A stretch of DNA of 64,000 nucleotides. Source: Lasiosphaeris hirsuta (lineage: Eukaryota; Ascomycota; Sordariomycetes; Sordariales; Lasiosphaeriaceae). Both the position numbers and the translations under genes were made by a program. The notes beneath the pieces are model-generated. The model had not been told where the DNA came from. It saw nothing but the letters and a program-made list of their open reading frames with translations, and searched no databases. Where the stretch lies: contig JAUKUA010000001.1 of the NCBI GenBank assembly GCA_030549175.1, positions 4,712,001 to 4,776,000 on the forward strand. Direction: 5' to 3'. Shown here piece after piece: positions 23,905-35,190 of the stretch. Position 1 is the stretch's first letter. Every line of letters starts with the position of its first letter.

Positions 23905-26549
23905 AGACGCGGCTTCTCCAAGTTCCAAGTGCAAGTGCGAGCGCGTCCAGCTCCAGCTTCCAGCTCCTCCCTGGTTTGCGTCATCAGCTCGGATTACCCC
24001 GTACCCCATACTAGCGTCCATACGCAGTAGTGGTGTCTTGACACTCACCGAACCAGCCGAACGAGATCAAGCCCCGCGCCAGCCTTAATTCCCACTGCGC
24101 CCGGTTGGTTGGTTCCAGACCCAAAATGTCTTGGGAGCGTGTTTGCTTCCAGCCTTCGGCTTAGAATATACACGACGGATACAACGCACAGCTGCTCAGT
24201 TGCTAGTCTAGCGCGCACGCCAGCAGCAGCTCATCCCGTCACCCAACCGAAGCTAGCCTCGCTAGTTCATAAAAAAAAGCGTACGATGCAATTCCAATCC
24301 GGCCGAGCGCGGCACCACGGCACCAACCAAGGACGTGGGACCCGGGCACGCAGTTGATGTCATTCCAGCGGCATTACATTTCATTCGCCGCCCACCTTGC
24401 CAGCCAGTTAGCCTATCTTGCACAGCGATCCGGCTTCCGGCCAGTCCCTGTATCACCCGAACAGCAATATGGTGGGTGGGACGCACGCCCCTGGAAGCCT
24501 GTCGATGAATGGATGCGAGATGGAATTGCCATGACAATCAGGGTGGGGGTTTAACCCCCACGGTCATGTCCTTGTCCCGCATGGCAAAAACAGCAAGCCG
24601 CTCAGGATTACGGCGTGTTGGTGCGTTGGCGTGTCATGATCAGCCTCAGGCTCACAATGTCACGACTCACCCATCCGGTGTTGTGCAACCCCACCACGAC
24701 CCTCTGCTACCCTGCACCCTGCATGCGACACGCGATGGAAAAGGGGTGGATGGATGGACAATGGCATCCAGTGGCATCCAGTAGCATGCGTGCATCCCAG
24801 CTACACTAAGGTGCACACTACTCTTCAAAAATTTGCAGTGCAGCCAAGGCGGTCCGAACCCCCCCCCCCTGATTGAAAGCACGCGTGCAGCACTGGTACC
24901 GTGGCTCCCTAGCTCCCTAGCTCCCTAGGTACCTGTACCGGCATCCGATCCCCAAGTTGACCTCCTTTCTCTCTGGCACTGGGCTTAGCCTGACTCAGCT
25001 CTCGCATAGTACCGTACATACCTACCCTAGGTGGCCAGAGTAAGACCCAGAGTAGGCAGCCGGAAAGGCGCTGTACACATGGCTGGGGGACACATCCCAG
25101 AGGAGAAACGACGCGCCAAAGAGCTGGCTGAGCACGCCGTCGCCCTGCGAAGTCCTCCCAAAAGACCCCAAAGTTCACAGCAGGACCCTACTTTAGGCAC
25201 GGAATCTACATGTACATACCTATCCAGGCTCACTCGCCTTGATGATTTGGGCCAATTGCGACGACAGATCAGATGCCGTCACAGTTCCTGTGTGTCGGTT
25301 TCGGGAACATCAAACGTGGCGGTTCTTCTAAAGCGTGTCAGACAAGTGATACGTCATGTTGACATGTAGTAGTCGTGCTAGTACGGGGGAAGGAATAAAC
25401 AGTCCTGGCGAGCTGCTGCGTGATCCTGGTGGCATGGGGGGGGAGATCCCTCACCACAAGATTAGCGTCGGGATACCTTATACGTCATGTTAAATCCGGA
25501 CATGGGAGAGGCTCGATAAGACCGAGTCTTCTTGCTGCTCCTACACTCCCACTTTCTTAGTGTTAAAACTGCTCCAACACTCGTCCCGAAGGTGTCGGTG
25601 ACGGCTGACGACTTTTAGTGCGCCTTTGCCTATTAATTGGACAAGGAGTAATAAAAAATAAAATAAAAATATCGTATTTGTCTCTGAATTCGAGTTGTGT
25701 TCTCTGTATTATCTGCCATCGTGGGTATCCTCCGTTGATGTCCAATTCACAGACGGCTTGATCAGCCCATTTCCCTCATTGATGACTCGGAAATAGGATG
25801 CAACGCTCATCCTAAATATGGCACGATAGTCAACACTAGTCTCAAACACCAACCAACTACCTCTGTAGTCACCACCCCCCACCACATTTTCCGACCAAGG
25901 CAGAACGGTACGTAGAGAAAGAAGACGGCCAGGGACAAAAATGTCATGGGCGGAGCGCCGACGAACGCCACTATCCGCGTATATCACCTGCTGCCCGTTG
26001 AGCGTCATCGGTTTTGGCCGGCCGCTTCTGGATGTGGCGGGCTTGAAGGCGTTCCGCCGACCCCTCCCGGGCGGACCTCCCGGGCGGATTGTGCATCATC
26101 CAGAAGACCAGACCTTGCCCGGCGATGTGACCCGACTAGTACGGCTGATACCGTACTTGCGCCGCATTCGGCCTGTGTGTTGAATGGCTGTTGTCTCCTC
26201 CACGCCCTCCACGCTAGCTCGACCCACAGCCACCATAATTAACAACGGCGTTAGGCTCGGAAGCCGCCTAGAGCATTTTGGTTGGATAACACCACAATAT
26301 TAAAATTGACATAACTATTCAACGATATTAAGATTTTCAATGGGATGCTAAAATCTCGACAAACTTCCTGCGGGTTTGGCATACATTTCTCCGATACCTC
26401 GTGGCTTCCCTTAACTATGCTAAATAAACTCTGGCGCGGCATTGCCACGGCCGCTATAAGAGGCTGCGCCTGCCCACTCTACCACGTAACAGCCAAGACA
26501 GAAAAGCTCCTTTAAACCCAACGAAGCCCAGCCCGCATTCCCAATCGCC

Positions 26550-28298
26550 ATGTCACCTTCACCAGTTCCAACCACGATATCATCTTCACCAGCCCCGACA
26601 CCACCACACACGATCGACATAATGCCAGGCTCTATGACACTTACCTCGCCACGGCATAGAAGGTCACTCACACATAGTGCCACGGACCCAGTTATGGCAA
26701 ATGGTATTCGCCCGACACCGTACCGCCGGCACGTAAGTCTCGACTTCACACCAATGACCGAACCGGAGCCAGCCGGTTTTATCAACGAAGACGGTGACGT
26801 CGTATTCCATGGCTTTTCTTGGGTCGATGATGAAGGATATCGGAAGCTCGAGAACGCTACACATCAACAGAACGAGGCCGCCAAGGCCTACCTCTATGGT
26901 CAATTTGGTGTTGTTGAGGTGATGCCGTTCGATCCGTTCCTGGTACTAGACTGTGCACCAAGCCCACCAGCCCGCCCATTTCCACTACTTATCGGTGGCT
27001 TCATCGCGATATGGAAACCGTATCACAACATGAACTGGCATCCTCTCCCTGGGAGCATTCGCGCTATGCCCGACCCCGAAGAAGATGGCGTGGAGGGCTT
27101 TTCGGTTGACGCTTCCCTCACAGAGGGGTTCAAACCCAACACAATCCCCGACAGCGAGGACCTTTTCAAGTTTGCTATCTCGACCAATCCCGAGTGCATC
27201 GGGGTCGCCTAGGTTGCCAACTCCATCGTCATCGAACTCCCACTGATGAGCGAGTAAGAGTTCCGCATCAGACTAGGCACCCTCCCCGCCATGTACAATG
27301 ACATGCCATTCGAGGTTTTATACTTCAACGGACCACCAGTTGGACAGGAGTGTGCCAAACGGCACAAGCAGCCGCGCCCCCGGCTCCCAGAGGCACAACG
27401 GGTCCAAGACGATACGGACTACATGGTTCGTGACGGCAAGTTTTACCCAGGCGCAATGATCAGCTCCACTCACCAGGGGGAAATCCCATGTTCCGCTACA
27501 TCTGGCATATTGGTACAGGAGCGGGGTACTGGGGAGAGGAGACTAACTTGTTCGTGGCATGTTTGGGAGAAACTGGCCGCGGCCAATCCCCATATCTTAC
27601 CCAGCGACGAGAGCGAAGAGGCCCAGAAACTCTTCAAAGTATACCACGGAGCAACAATGTCGCCTGTTGCAACGGTTGTGGCAAGAATCGGGAACACTGA
27701 TATTGCGTTAGGCCGCCTTGATGATGGCATCCAATTCGAAAACGAATCCATGGGCACCAATATACGACCGCGTTTACGCTCACACCACAAGAACATGCAA
27801 TACACAGACAGGGTAGAGCTGAACTCCTTCACCGCTGGCAGACAGGTTCTTATGGTCATGGGCTCCCGACTAGAGGTGCGCCGCACACCAGGTCCGGCAC
27901 ACTCAACCATCCGGGCACCCCCCAATACCGACCATCTGTTGCCCACACAAGGCGTGCCGTACATACACCTACACCAGGGTGTATATGCCACAGTTGATGA
28001 GGTTTTAGAGGAGCGTCCATTCATCCGAGATAGTGCCTGTGGTGCAGTGCTCGTCCGGTACTCGGATGGGAAGGTGGGACCGAGGACTGTGCTCCAACGC
28101 GGAGAGGTTTGTGGCATGATGCGTTCTGCAGACATCACGCATTCGAAATGCAGTGTGAACGGCTACCTGGCATACGCTGATTCCTTTGCACCACTGATCG
28201 AGGAAGGATGGACGGCTGTTCCCCCGCTCGGTGAGGAGACCATGGAAAACATCCCAGCCCCAGTCGAGGAGCCAGAAGGGCCTGTAGACCAGGGATGA
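26550..28298 (+). pseudogene. Long hypothetical gene with protease-like C-terminal half, two in-frame stops
   Basis: One frame spans 583 codons from the ATG at 26550 to 28298, broken only by TAG at 27210-27212 and TAA at 27255-27257. Sequence on both sides and between the stops (VANSIVIELP, FRIRLGTLP) reads like one continuous protein. The N-terminal part is Pro/Ser/Thr-rich, then globular with a WVDDEGYRKLENATHQQN helix. The C-terminal half has features suggestive of a chymotrypsin-like fold: a SGILV strand followed by a TCSWHVW histidine motif, TDIALGRLDDG, and a late RDSACGAVLV segment where such proteases keep the serine loop. This assignment is inference. Changing single Ts to Cs would restore glutamine at both stops, as expected after C-to-T repeat-induced mutation. 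An intron is possible, but no good donor is seen. Alternatively the two parts (26550-27212 and 27291-28298) are separate genes. Confidence 0.6.
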
Positions 28299-28947
28299 GA
28301 TGACAACCGTAATGACATGTTGCACCGTGCGCGCCACCATGCCGTGTTGACGTTATTTGTCGAACCGTTTATTGAACGCGATCTTGTTGGCGCTTTAGTC
28401 AAGTTTGATGGTGCGGTCTTGTTTGGCTCCACCATTGGTGTTAGCTGTGAACTTGTAGCTGATGATGACCAGGATAACTGATTTGGTCGCAAGAATAAAG
28501 AGACTAGGTCGGCGAATTTCTCGAATCTATGGACATTCGCTCGCTGTCGTCAGGCCGATGTTGCATGCAGGAGAGCCCCACAACGGGTGCAGCGAGCATC
28601 GTTTTGGACGAAGAGTAGATATGCTAGAGTCCGAGAGAGGTTACGTCAAGGATACAATGACGTCAGTTGGAAAAATATATTCCAGAAGGGGGTTCAGTTT
28701 AGGATGGAAAGTGAACTAAGAAAAGATTTTGGGCAGTGGAAGAAATACTACCTACTCGGCAAGTCACTCCGGAGTCCTACCTCCTTTGGTAAGCGCGGTT
28801 GCGGGACGGGAACTCTGGAATGAGGGGGTTTTGGCCGCCAAGGATAATAAATATTACAAAACATCGAGGCCAACGGCAGTTCACCGCCACTGCACACACA
28901 TACACATTCCGGCAGTCACCAACGCCACAATTCGGACAGGTTTGACA
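28299..28947. other. Intergenic region with an unexplained open frame
   Basis: A plus-strand frame through 28,530-28,820 encodes charged sequence (SRYARVRERLRQGYNDVSW, then ESELRKDFGQWKKYY) that looks less random than most intergenic frames. I recognise no family, splice junction or clear start, so no gene is called. Confidence 0.4.
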
Positions 28948-30030
28948 ATGGTTCAAGGACATAATCTCATCACTGCCGTCAACTATTACAACGGCCCAAA
29001 CGACGGGACCCTACCAACCCCGGTATATGTGGGATGGTGAGTCTAGCTTCAAATTGCAGTGCTAGACAGGCAGCTGTTGACACCACGGGACCTTGATGAA
29101 GCTCACAGGTAACAAATGAACGGCCCATGGTCTCGACTGTTGTCACAGTGACCGATGTCACCGGAGCCGAAGACAGCTTCACTCTCACCCGCCATGGCTT
29201 CCAGTTTTACACCCATAAGAGCACCGTGGCAGGTTTCCACGATGAGGACACCCTTCGCGTAGAATATTATCCAGAGTGTGAACGGCTGCTAGAGTGTGTG
29301 TAGGTAGCTTGAAATTCTACAAGCCACCTCCCCCCCCCTTCTCCGCTTCTCTCCAAGTCTACACCAGGCGCATGTCTAGGTCACAGGTACTTTCCTTGAC
29401 TGACACTCAAACACAGCACCGGCGCTAGCCGCATCGTCGCCTTTGACCACAAGGTCCGTCGCGGCCCGTCGTACTGGCACAAGATAGGCGCGGACAATGC
29501 AAAGTCAAGAGGGCCCCTTCATAACGCGCATGTCGACCAGTCTTACGATGGAGCTCTCATCCGTCTGCGCGAGCAATTCCCGGACGAGGCCGAAGAGCTC
29601 CGGACCCGCCGGTGGCAGATTGTCAATGTAGGTCTTCCCGTCACCCCTGCCGACCGTACTTGATCCAAGGCCAGTCGCCAACAGCGAACTTACCGGTTCC
29701 CAGATTTGGCGCCCAATTAAGACAGTCTACAAGGACCCCCTAGCCGTCGCGGATGCTGCGTCTGTTGCTGACACGGACCTTGTCGCAGCGTCCATTATAT
29801 ACGCCAGAAGCGGACGGCGCATGGAGTCTTGGACTGTCAAGTCGAACCCTGCTCATCGGTGGTATTTCAAGTACGCCCAGCGTCCGGACGAGGTGGTCCT
29901 CATCAAGTGCTTCGATAGCGATGAGACGGCGGTAGCAAGACGGGTCCCGCATTGCGCAGTAGAGGACCCGGACCAGAAAGATAACGAGTGCCGCGAGAGT
30001 GTCGAGGTGAGGTGCTTGCTGCTTTTCTGA
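28948..30030 (+). CDS. CmcJ/NvfI-family oxidoreductase (four exons)
   Basis: Exons 28948-29036, 29102-29299, 29417-29627 and 29704-30030 join in consistent phase to give 274 residues. Introns are 65, 117 and 76 bp with GTGAGT, GTAGGT and GTAGGT donors. The protein matches the fungal hydroxylase/desaturase family that includes the AsaB-like and CmcJ-like oxidoreductases of secondary metabolism. The pattern is an N-terminal LNYY-like NYYNGP, a central HGFQF and VTGASRIVAFDH, a metal-binding HVDQSY with His134 and Asp136, then NIWRPIKTVYKDPLAV, a HRWYFKYAQRPDEV block, RVPHCAVEDP with His249 as the second metal histidine, and CRESVEVR (Arg263, Arg269) at the end. All expected residues are present, so it is probably an active iron/2-oxoglutarate-type enzyme. 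There is no backbone synthase nearby, so a metabolite cluster is not supported. The first intron's acceptor (ATGAAG) is the weakest junction. Confidence 0.85.
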
Positions 30031-30304
30031 TAGCATTCTGAGTACTTTCTTTAGAAATCCTTAGGTACATACAATGGAAAAGAAAGCAAGCTAGAGGGCA
30101 CAGAGTACATGCAATACTCATTAGGTATCCAAGGCAGTTGCTATGAATGAGTTTCCCAGTACCCGCGCTTCGAGCTAATAAAGCTACTAGCACAAGGAGA
30201 GCAAGAGTAGTAGTGTACAAGGTAAAAAAGAGTACTGTACAAGATCAAGAAAAAGCACAACCGTCAACGACTAGTAATACAAGCATGGATCCAAACCAAG
30301 TCCC

Positions 30305-32017
30305 CTACCTTGATCCACAATGCCAACTCGCCGCGTTATCGATATTCCCACCATCGTACAGGGCCACCTGTGGATACGGACAGATGGGCCGCGTCCGATA
30401 CACCGAAAAGTCGGAGTTAAACGCCGTCGCAATGATACTATCCACGGGCTTACCATTCTCCACCCACTGCGTCAGCGCCAGCAGCGCATCATAGTTCGAA
30501 TCATTCAGGTGGCCCGGTACCCCCCAGCCATCGCCCACGGCCGGCAATCCGACCCCAAGCGTTGGCAACAACCTCAGAGCCGAGGCCTGACCAGGCGCCC
30601 CAAAATCCCAGGGGGCGTTGTACCGGTTGCTAAAGAAGCAGTGCTGCATGCCCGGCACTTCAAAGTACCTAAACCAGGACTTTGTCGCCTCCAGCGTCGA
30701 GCCCGTGGCGGAAATCGTCTGGTTGTAATAGTACAGCGACGTCTTGGGCGAGATCAGGCCATCCGCCAACCCATGATACATAAGGATCTTGCCGCCTTTC
30801 TTCCCCGGACGCGTGCGGAACCCCGAGATATCGAACTTGTTCGCTGTCGCCTGGCCCGGGTTGATACGCTCCGATTCGATGACGGCCTGGTCTGTAAACT
30901 GTTGCCAGGTGTATCCGGTATTGTTGTACGTCCAGTAGCGCTCATAGTCAAAATCGAACCCCGTCAGTGCCGAGTCGGCGCCAAAATACACAGACCACTG
31001 GTCTTCGGAGCTCCTCCCAAAACCCTGGTACACCACCCGGCCATCCACTATGTAGTCGCTCCAGACGCGCATCGCGGTTTGGGCCTGCGCCGATGTGATG
31101 CAGCCCTCGGGCGAGGAGCTAGGGCACGTGATGGTGCTGATGTTGAAGATGCAGCGATCGGGTTGGCTAATAATATTATCCGGATTGCCATCCTGGATAT
31201 CGCACTGACGCAGGACCTCAGCGGCGAGAATGTTGAACTGTTCGGTTTTGAGCTTGCCGGCGCCACTGTTGCTGAGTTGGGCGTAGGCAATCTTGGAAAT
31301 CCACGGCATCAGGTGCAGCGTATCCCAGGCCGCAGCTCCGATGACAGCGCCGTCAAAGGTGTTGGCGTCGTACTGTATTTCGCGTAGGCCTTGACGGCCG
31401 CCCGTGGAACAACCGCTGTAGTAGGAGTAGGTGAGTGGCTGGCCGTAGTACTGGGCTATCAGCAACTTGCTAACGACTACGGAACCGTGCAGGGCGCGAT
31501 AGCCCCAGTCGTAGAGGCGAGCAGTCGTCGCCCACGACAGATCACTCCCGGCCGAGTTGTGGCCGTTATCTGTTGAGATGGTAGCGAAGCCGTAGTGGGG
31601 TCCTTGGCCCATGTCAGGCCAGTTTATGCCGCCAGAGAAGGACGCTCCTCCCACGGTTAGGATTTTCGAGTTCCATTTTGAAGCCATCGGTAGGAACATG
31701 CCGAACCGGTAGCTTGAAACCGGCTTTGTCGGTGAATCGGTTGTGTTTGTGACCTTGACGGTGACGGCACAGAGGGCTGGTAAAAGGTCGATTGTTTGCG
31801 GAAAGCCCAGATTGCCCGACTCTGAATAGGTGCCGCGTTCCGGGACCGAGACGGCTTTTTCGATGGTGACTGTGACTCCGGGAAGAGAGACAACACCCAT
31901 GAAAGAGCCAACGGCACATCGGAGGGCCTGCCTGCTTTCCCGTTCTCGGGAGGGTATGGCAAGTGCTTCTCTGGAAAGAAGCACCAGCAAAAAGGCGCAT
32001 AGACTTGCCAATAACAT
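30305..32017 (-). CDS. Secreted tannase/feruloyl esterase family protein
   Basis: Single-exon gene for 570 residues of the tannase family, secreted alpha/beta-hydrolases that cleave gallate or hydroxycinnamate esters of plant polymers. The frame is open further upstream (to 32332), but I start at 32017 because the next 20 residues form a signal peptide ending at LALA-type Ala20. The nucleophile is Ser204 in GCSTGG, the acid is Asp419 in GLADG, and the base is His459 in GMQHC. Cys203 and Cys460 form the family's CS-HC disulfide that ties the nucleophile to the histidine. A calcium-loop-like segment (CDIQDGNPDNII) lies at 272-283. Several NxT/NxS sequons fit secretion. The substrate, feruloyl or galloyl, cannot be separated by eye. 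It lies convergent with the oxidoreductase gene, with only 274 bp between stops. Confidence 0.93.
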   Translation of the reverse strand: MLLASLCAFLLVLLSREALAIPSRERESRQALRCAVGSFMGVVSLPGVTVTIEKAVSVPERGTYSESGNLGFPQTIDLLPALCAVTVKVTNTTDSPTKPVSSYRFGMFLPMASKWNSKILTVGGASFSGGINWPDMGQGPHYGFATISTDNGHNSAGSDLSWATTARLYDWGYRALHGSVVVSKLLIAQYYGQPLTYSYYSGCSTGGRQGLREIQYDANTFDGAVIGAAAWDTLHLMPWISKIAYAQLSNSGAGKLKTEQFNILAAEVLRQCDIQDGNPDNIISQPDRCIFNISTITCPSSSPEGCITSAQAQTAMRVWSDYIVDGRVVYQGFGRSSEDQWSVYFGADSALTGFDFDYERYWTYNNTGYTWQQFTDQAVIESERINPGQATANKFDISGFRTRPGKKGGKILMYHGLADGLISPKTSLYYYNQTISATGSTLEATKSWFRYFEVPGMQHCFFSNRYNAPWDFGAPGQASALRLLPTLGVGLPAVGDGWGVPGHLNDSNYDALLALTQWVENGKPVDSIIATAFNSDFSVYRTRPICPYPQVALYDGGNIDNAASWHCGSR

Positions 32018-33956
32018 GGTGGCTATAGTGCTGCTGTTGACTCGGCGATCGTGCCGTCTGGTAATATGCAGACTTTGGGGTTCCAGGTTCTTGGAACAAG
32101 GCCGATATTGCCTCATATTATAAGGTTTATTAGATGTCTGACTGGCAGCCCCTGAGCCCGGTTTCTCGTTTTCCCCTCGTGTCGCCATGTTGCCTCTGCC
32201 CCTTGAGGCGGCCTCGCGTTCGGGCCCAGCATTGGGCTCATCAACCATGACGCAGGCGATTATGGTGTGGGTTGATGACCTACGCAGGGGCGACGCTATG
32301 AATCCCGAGGCTCCAGAGGTCGGAAATGACACACGGGGGCCATGACTGGGTGGGGCGGCGAGCGAGGGCGGTGAGCAGGATTGCTGTTGTGCGCAGGGGC
32401 TGGAGCCAATATTTCGGCGTCGTTGATGCGATGCTCCCCAGGAAGTGCAACAGTCGGCGGCGTGGTCTAAAACGGGTGGACGGGTGCCCAGAGAACTGGT
32501 GATCAGATGCTGTCGACGGTGGTTACCTGTGACCCCCCAATGCTCCTAATGTTCGGCCGACTCGGTCTGACCGCAGCGATAATGCGGCACGCAGCGCGGG
32601 CAGGGCGGGCTGTGTGGGCAGGGCGGATCTGGCCGTTGGGGTACTCGAGCGCTGCTGCTGCGCGGTGCGGCGCTGGTGGTGCTGATGCTGCTGATACGGC
32701 GTTGCATTCCTCCCAGGCTGCCCAGGCTGCCCAGGCTTCCTCGCACTTGGTTTCTAGGCTTTCATGGCCAACACGACGGCTGGCAGGGGGTTGGCGTCGT
32801 ACTGGCGGCGTCCGAGGCCAGCTCGGGATCATGGGCGAGAGTCGGGTTGCCAAGTCAGCCGATGCTGTCAAGTTTTTGTCGTGACCAAGGCCGCGCCCCG
32901 TGATTTATTTATTTCACGCACTCCCTCTAAGGGTGGATGGGGGGACTGGAGCGTTGTCGCGTTTTCCCCAGATTTTAAGGCTGAAATTGCGGGGAAAGTT
33001 GGCCTGGCTGCTAGGTGCCCAACAACCTCGTCTGGTGGTGAGCCCCAGCGTAACCCCCTGAAATACAGACATGACACCCAGCGTAATAGGTACTCCGTAC
33101 ACCCCCACCCCGCCTTGTTTTGTTGGTGCGTAACAATCCCGCAAAGAGGCATTGAAGCCCCCAAAAGGCCAACAGCGCCGTGCCCAGACTCAGCGGTTAC
33201 GCATTGCACCTTGGCAGCACCAACAACTTCAAAACTGTAAAGTGTTTGAGAACCATCATTTAGGCCATAATAACGGAGCGGGAGCATCGCGGGAGCTGCC
33301 AATATTGTAGAGCAGATTTCGCTGGAAGGGGGCTGCTGAGATGCTGCGGGCCTAAGTGCTGTGACAGCAGACGCGTCTTGGGAAGGTGGTAGTGGATATC
33401 ACAGCAGATGGCAGTCAAGCTCCATGTGATGTGTTGCATCCCGCCATCCGAGCAGGCGACTTGCAGGCGGGGAAGCGGGGTGGTTGAGAGCAACTACGAT
33501 GCCATGCCATGCGTTGCCCGCGCCACTCCGACAGAAACAAAGTTGTGCTCTCGCCTCTCATTACAGCCCCTACCTGGGTTGTCGTTCGGCGTTCAAAGTC
33601 ATCAAATCTAGGGTTGACGCACCTTTTACTTTTTGTCGAGCGCCTTTTGGGAATCGAGCTCGAGAGCTACTGTACATTGTCAAACGTCGACCCCTCCCCC
33701 CTCCCCCAACCTCAAGATGTGGTCCCTGTCTAGGATCAAGCGTTGGCAAAACCACGTCAGTATTAAACTGCACAGCTTCAGCAAGAAAATCCCAGGTTGG
33801 TAGCTCCTCGTAATCTGTGCCGCCGAGCGTCGTATGTATCCGCGACACCTTGCCAAGGGGGCGGCGTCGTCGATAACCACATCCTGCATAGCCCCAGGAT
33901 ATCAGAATGGTGGGACCGATCACAGTCTCCTCTCTTGTCGGCAAGATTGTCGTAGC
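32018..33956. other. Intergenic region
   Basis: About 1.9 kb upstream of the esterase. No gene supported; a few frames (32.5 and 32.9-33.3 kb) are open on both strands without motifs. Confidence 0.5.
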
Positions 33957-35190
33957 TCAGCCAATGCGGTAGGCATCGTATACAATCTCGGCGCCTCTGC
34001 GACAGCCGCTTCCCAGCCACATTCCAGTGTTCAGCTCAGAGTAGCGCTCGTCTCCGGTCTCCAGCTCCATGCTAACTCTGAGCTTGTATCGATGCGCTGC
34101 AACATTGTCTGCAGCCACCGGGTCCTGCAGTCTTTCCATGATTTCCTTTTCGGCAACCCACCAGCCCTTGATGTTGCAGACGATGAGAGCAGGGTGCTCG
34201 TCGTTGGTTTGGATAATGTATCGGGCCGAAATGCTCGTTGCAGTATCTTTTACCGTGGTTTGAGTATCCTGTCCTCCGGGCTGCTCCCAAGTTAGCCATG
34301 ATTTCACAAGCGGGGTATTCTTCGAGAAAGGAGAGCAGCATACGAGAACTATGCCCTTGCCGAATCGACCGGCCCATTGTCCACCAATGCACGAAACCCA
34401 GCTGAGCCGACCAAAGTTGCTTTGGCCCACGGTGAGCTTTGGCTTGACCCTGATGCTCAGACGGAAGTCGAGGTCGATGGTTGGCGTGGGAAGTGCTAGA
34501 GAACTTGCGACATCGTCCTCATCGAACTGGTGGCGCAGGTTGTTGGCCGGTATCTTCTCCTTCAGTACGCTCTGGTAACCAGCGCAACTCATCAGGTGTT
34601 CGCGCTGGCGCGACGTGTTCTTGGCACGGGTATTGTTGCAATAAATGCAGCGTGCCGAGACCGTCTTGTCCTCGTCGTTTGCCTTGAACTCCTCAAAGGC
34701 GGCATGGACGTCGCGGAGAGGGATCTCGGGGGCGTTGGGGTTGACATGCTTGGTCTTCTGCTTCTTGGTCGCCGGAGTCCCGTCGGGGGCAGGTAGCGAA
34801 GGCCGGCCATTGATGCGAGGGTTCGGCGTGAAGCCTAGGGATGTGTGTGGGCCCTCGATGGTGGAGGACTCGCCGCCGTAGGGGTCGGCGGGGGCATCGC
34901 TGTCGGGAGAGCCTTGGAGCGAGACGTTTGGGTGGGATTGGAGGTAGGGGGCACACTTTAGAAGATGTGACCTTTGACGAGTTGTGTTCTTTGCTCTGAT
35001 TTGCTGGCAGTAGATGCATTGCACTGAGAGGCAAATGCTTTCGCCTGCCGAGGAGCAGCTGGTTAGTGTTGACGGAGAGACGCGGTAACGTCGCAGTACT
35101 CCCGTACGAGTGGGTTGTGGTAAATACCTCACCTTCAGCTCGAAATTCGATGAACGCGTCATGTACGTCGGGCTCAACCTGTCTAGGCAT
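33957..35190 (-). CDS. Protein with two BED-like C2HC fingers and a DUF3237 domain (three exons)
   Basis: Exons 35133-35190, 34344-35044 and 33957-34280 join to 360 residues. Intron 1 (88 bp) has a GTGAGG donor. Intron 2 (63 bp) is in frame, with a GTATGC donor, a GCTAACT branch site and a CAG acceptor, and would otherwise be read as 21 extra residues inside the domain. Two near-identical fingers of the form C-x2-C-x13-H-x3-C lie at residues 29-50 and 152-173, each preceded by a DVHxAFxEF helix, so the module is duplicated. A basic KKQKTKH segment at 113-119 may be a nuclear signal. Residues about 217-357 match DUF3237, a small beta-barrel: FGRLSWVSCIGGQWAGRFGKG, PGGQDTQ, ETGDERYSELNTGMWLGSG, and an EIVYDAYRIG end. 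A DNA-binding BED pair joined to DUF3237 suggests a nuclear or regulatory role; no target is known. Confidence 0.85.

Larger units (their letters stand above)
22206..26549. other. Intergenic region of about 4.3 kb
   Basis: No gene supported. It contains a cytosine-rich minisatellite (22.62-22.69 kb), a TG/AG microsatellite (23.84-23.90 kb), repeated ctccctag words near 24.9 kb, a duplicated cctcccgggcgg near 26.06 kb, and several CCTAGGTACC-like words. The AT content rises toward 25.5-26.4 kb, just upstream of the next gene. Confidence 0.5.

Noticed and set aside
28299..28462. Possible extension of the protease-like gene past its stop
   Set aside because: The stop at 28298 is followed by AT-rich sequence with further stops in frame and no splice site that would extend it convincingly.
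30320..31387. Plus-strand 355-codon open frame
   Set aside because: It is antisense to the tannase gene, whose signal peptide, GCSTGG and HC motifs identify the true strand.
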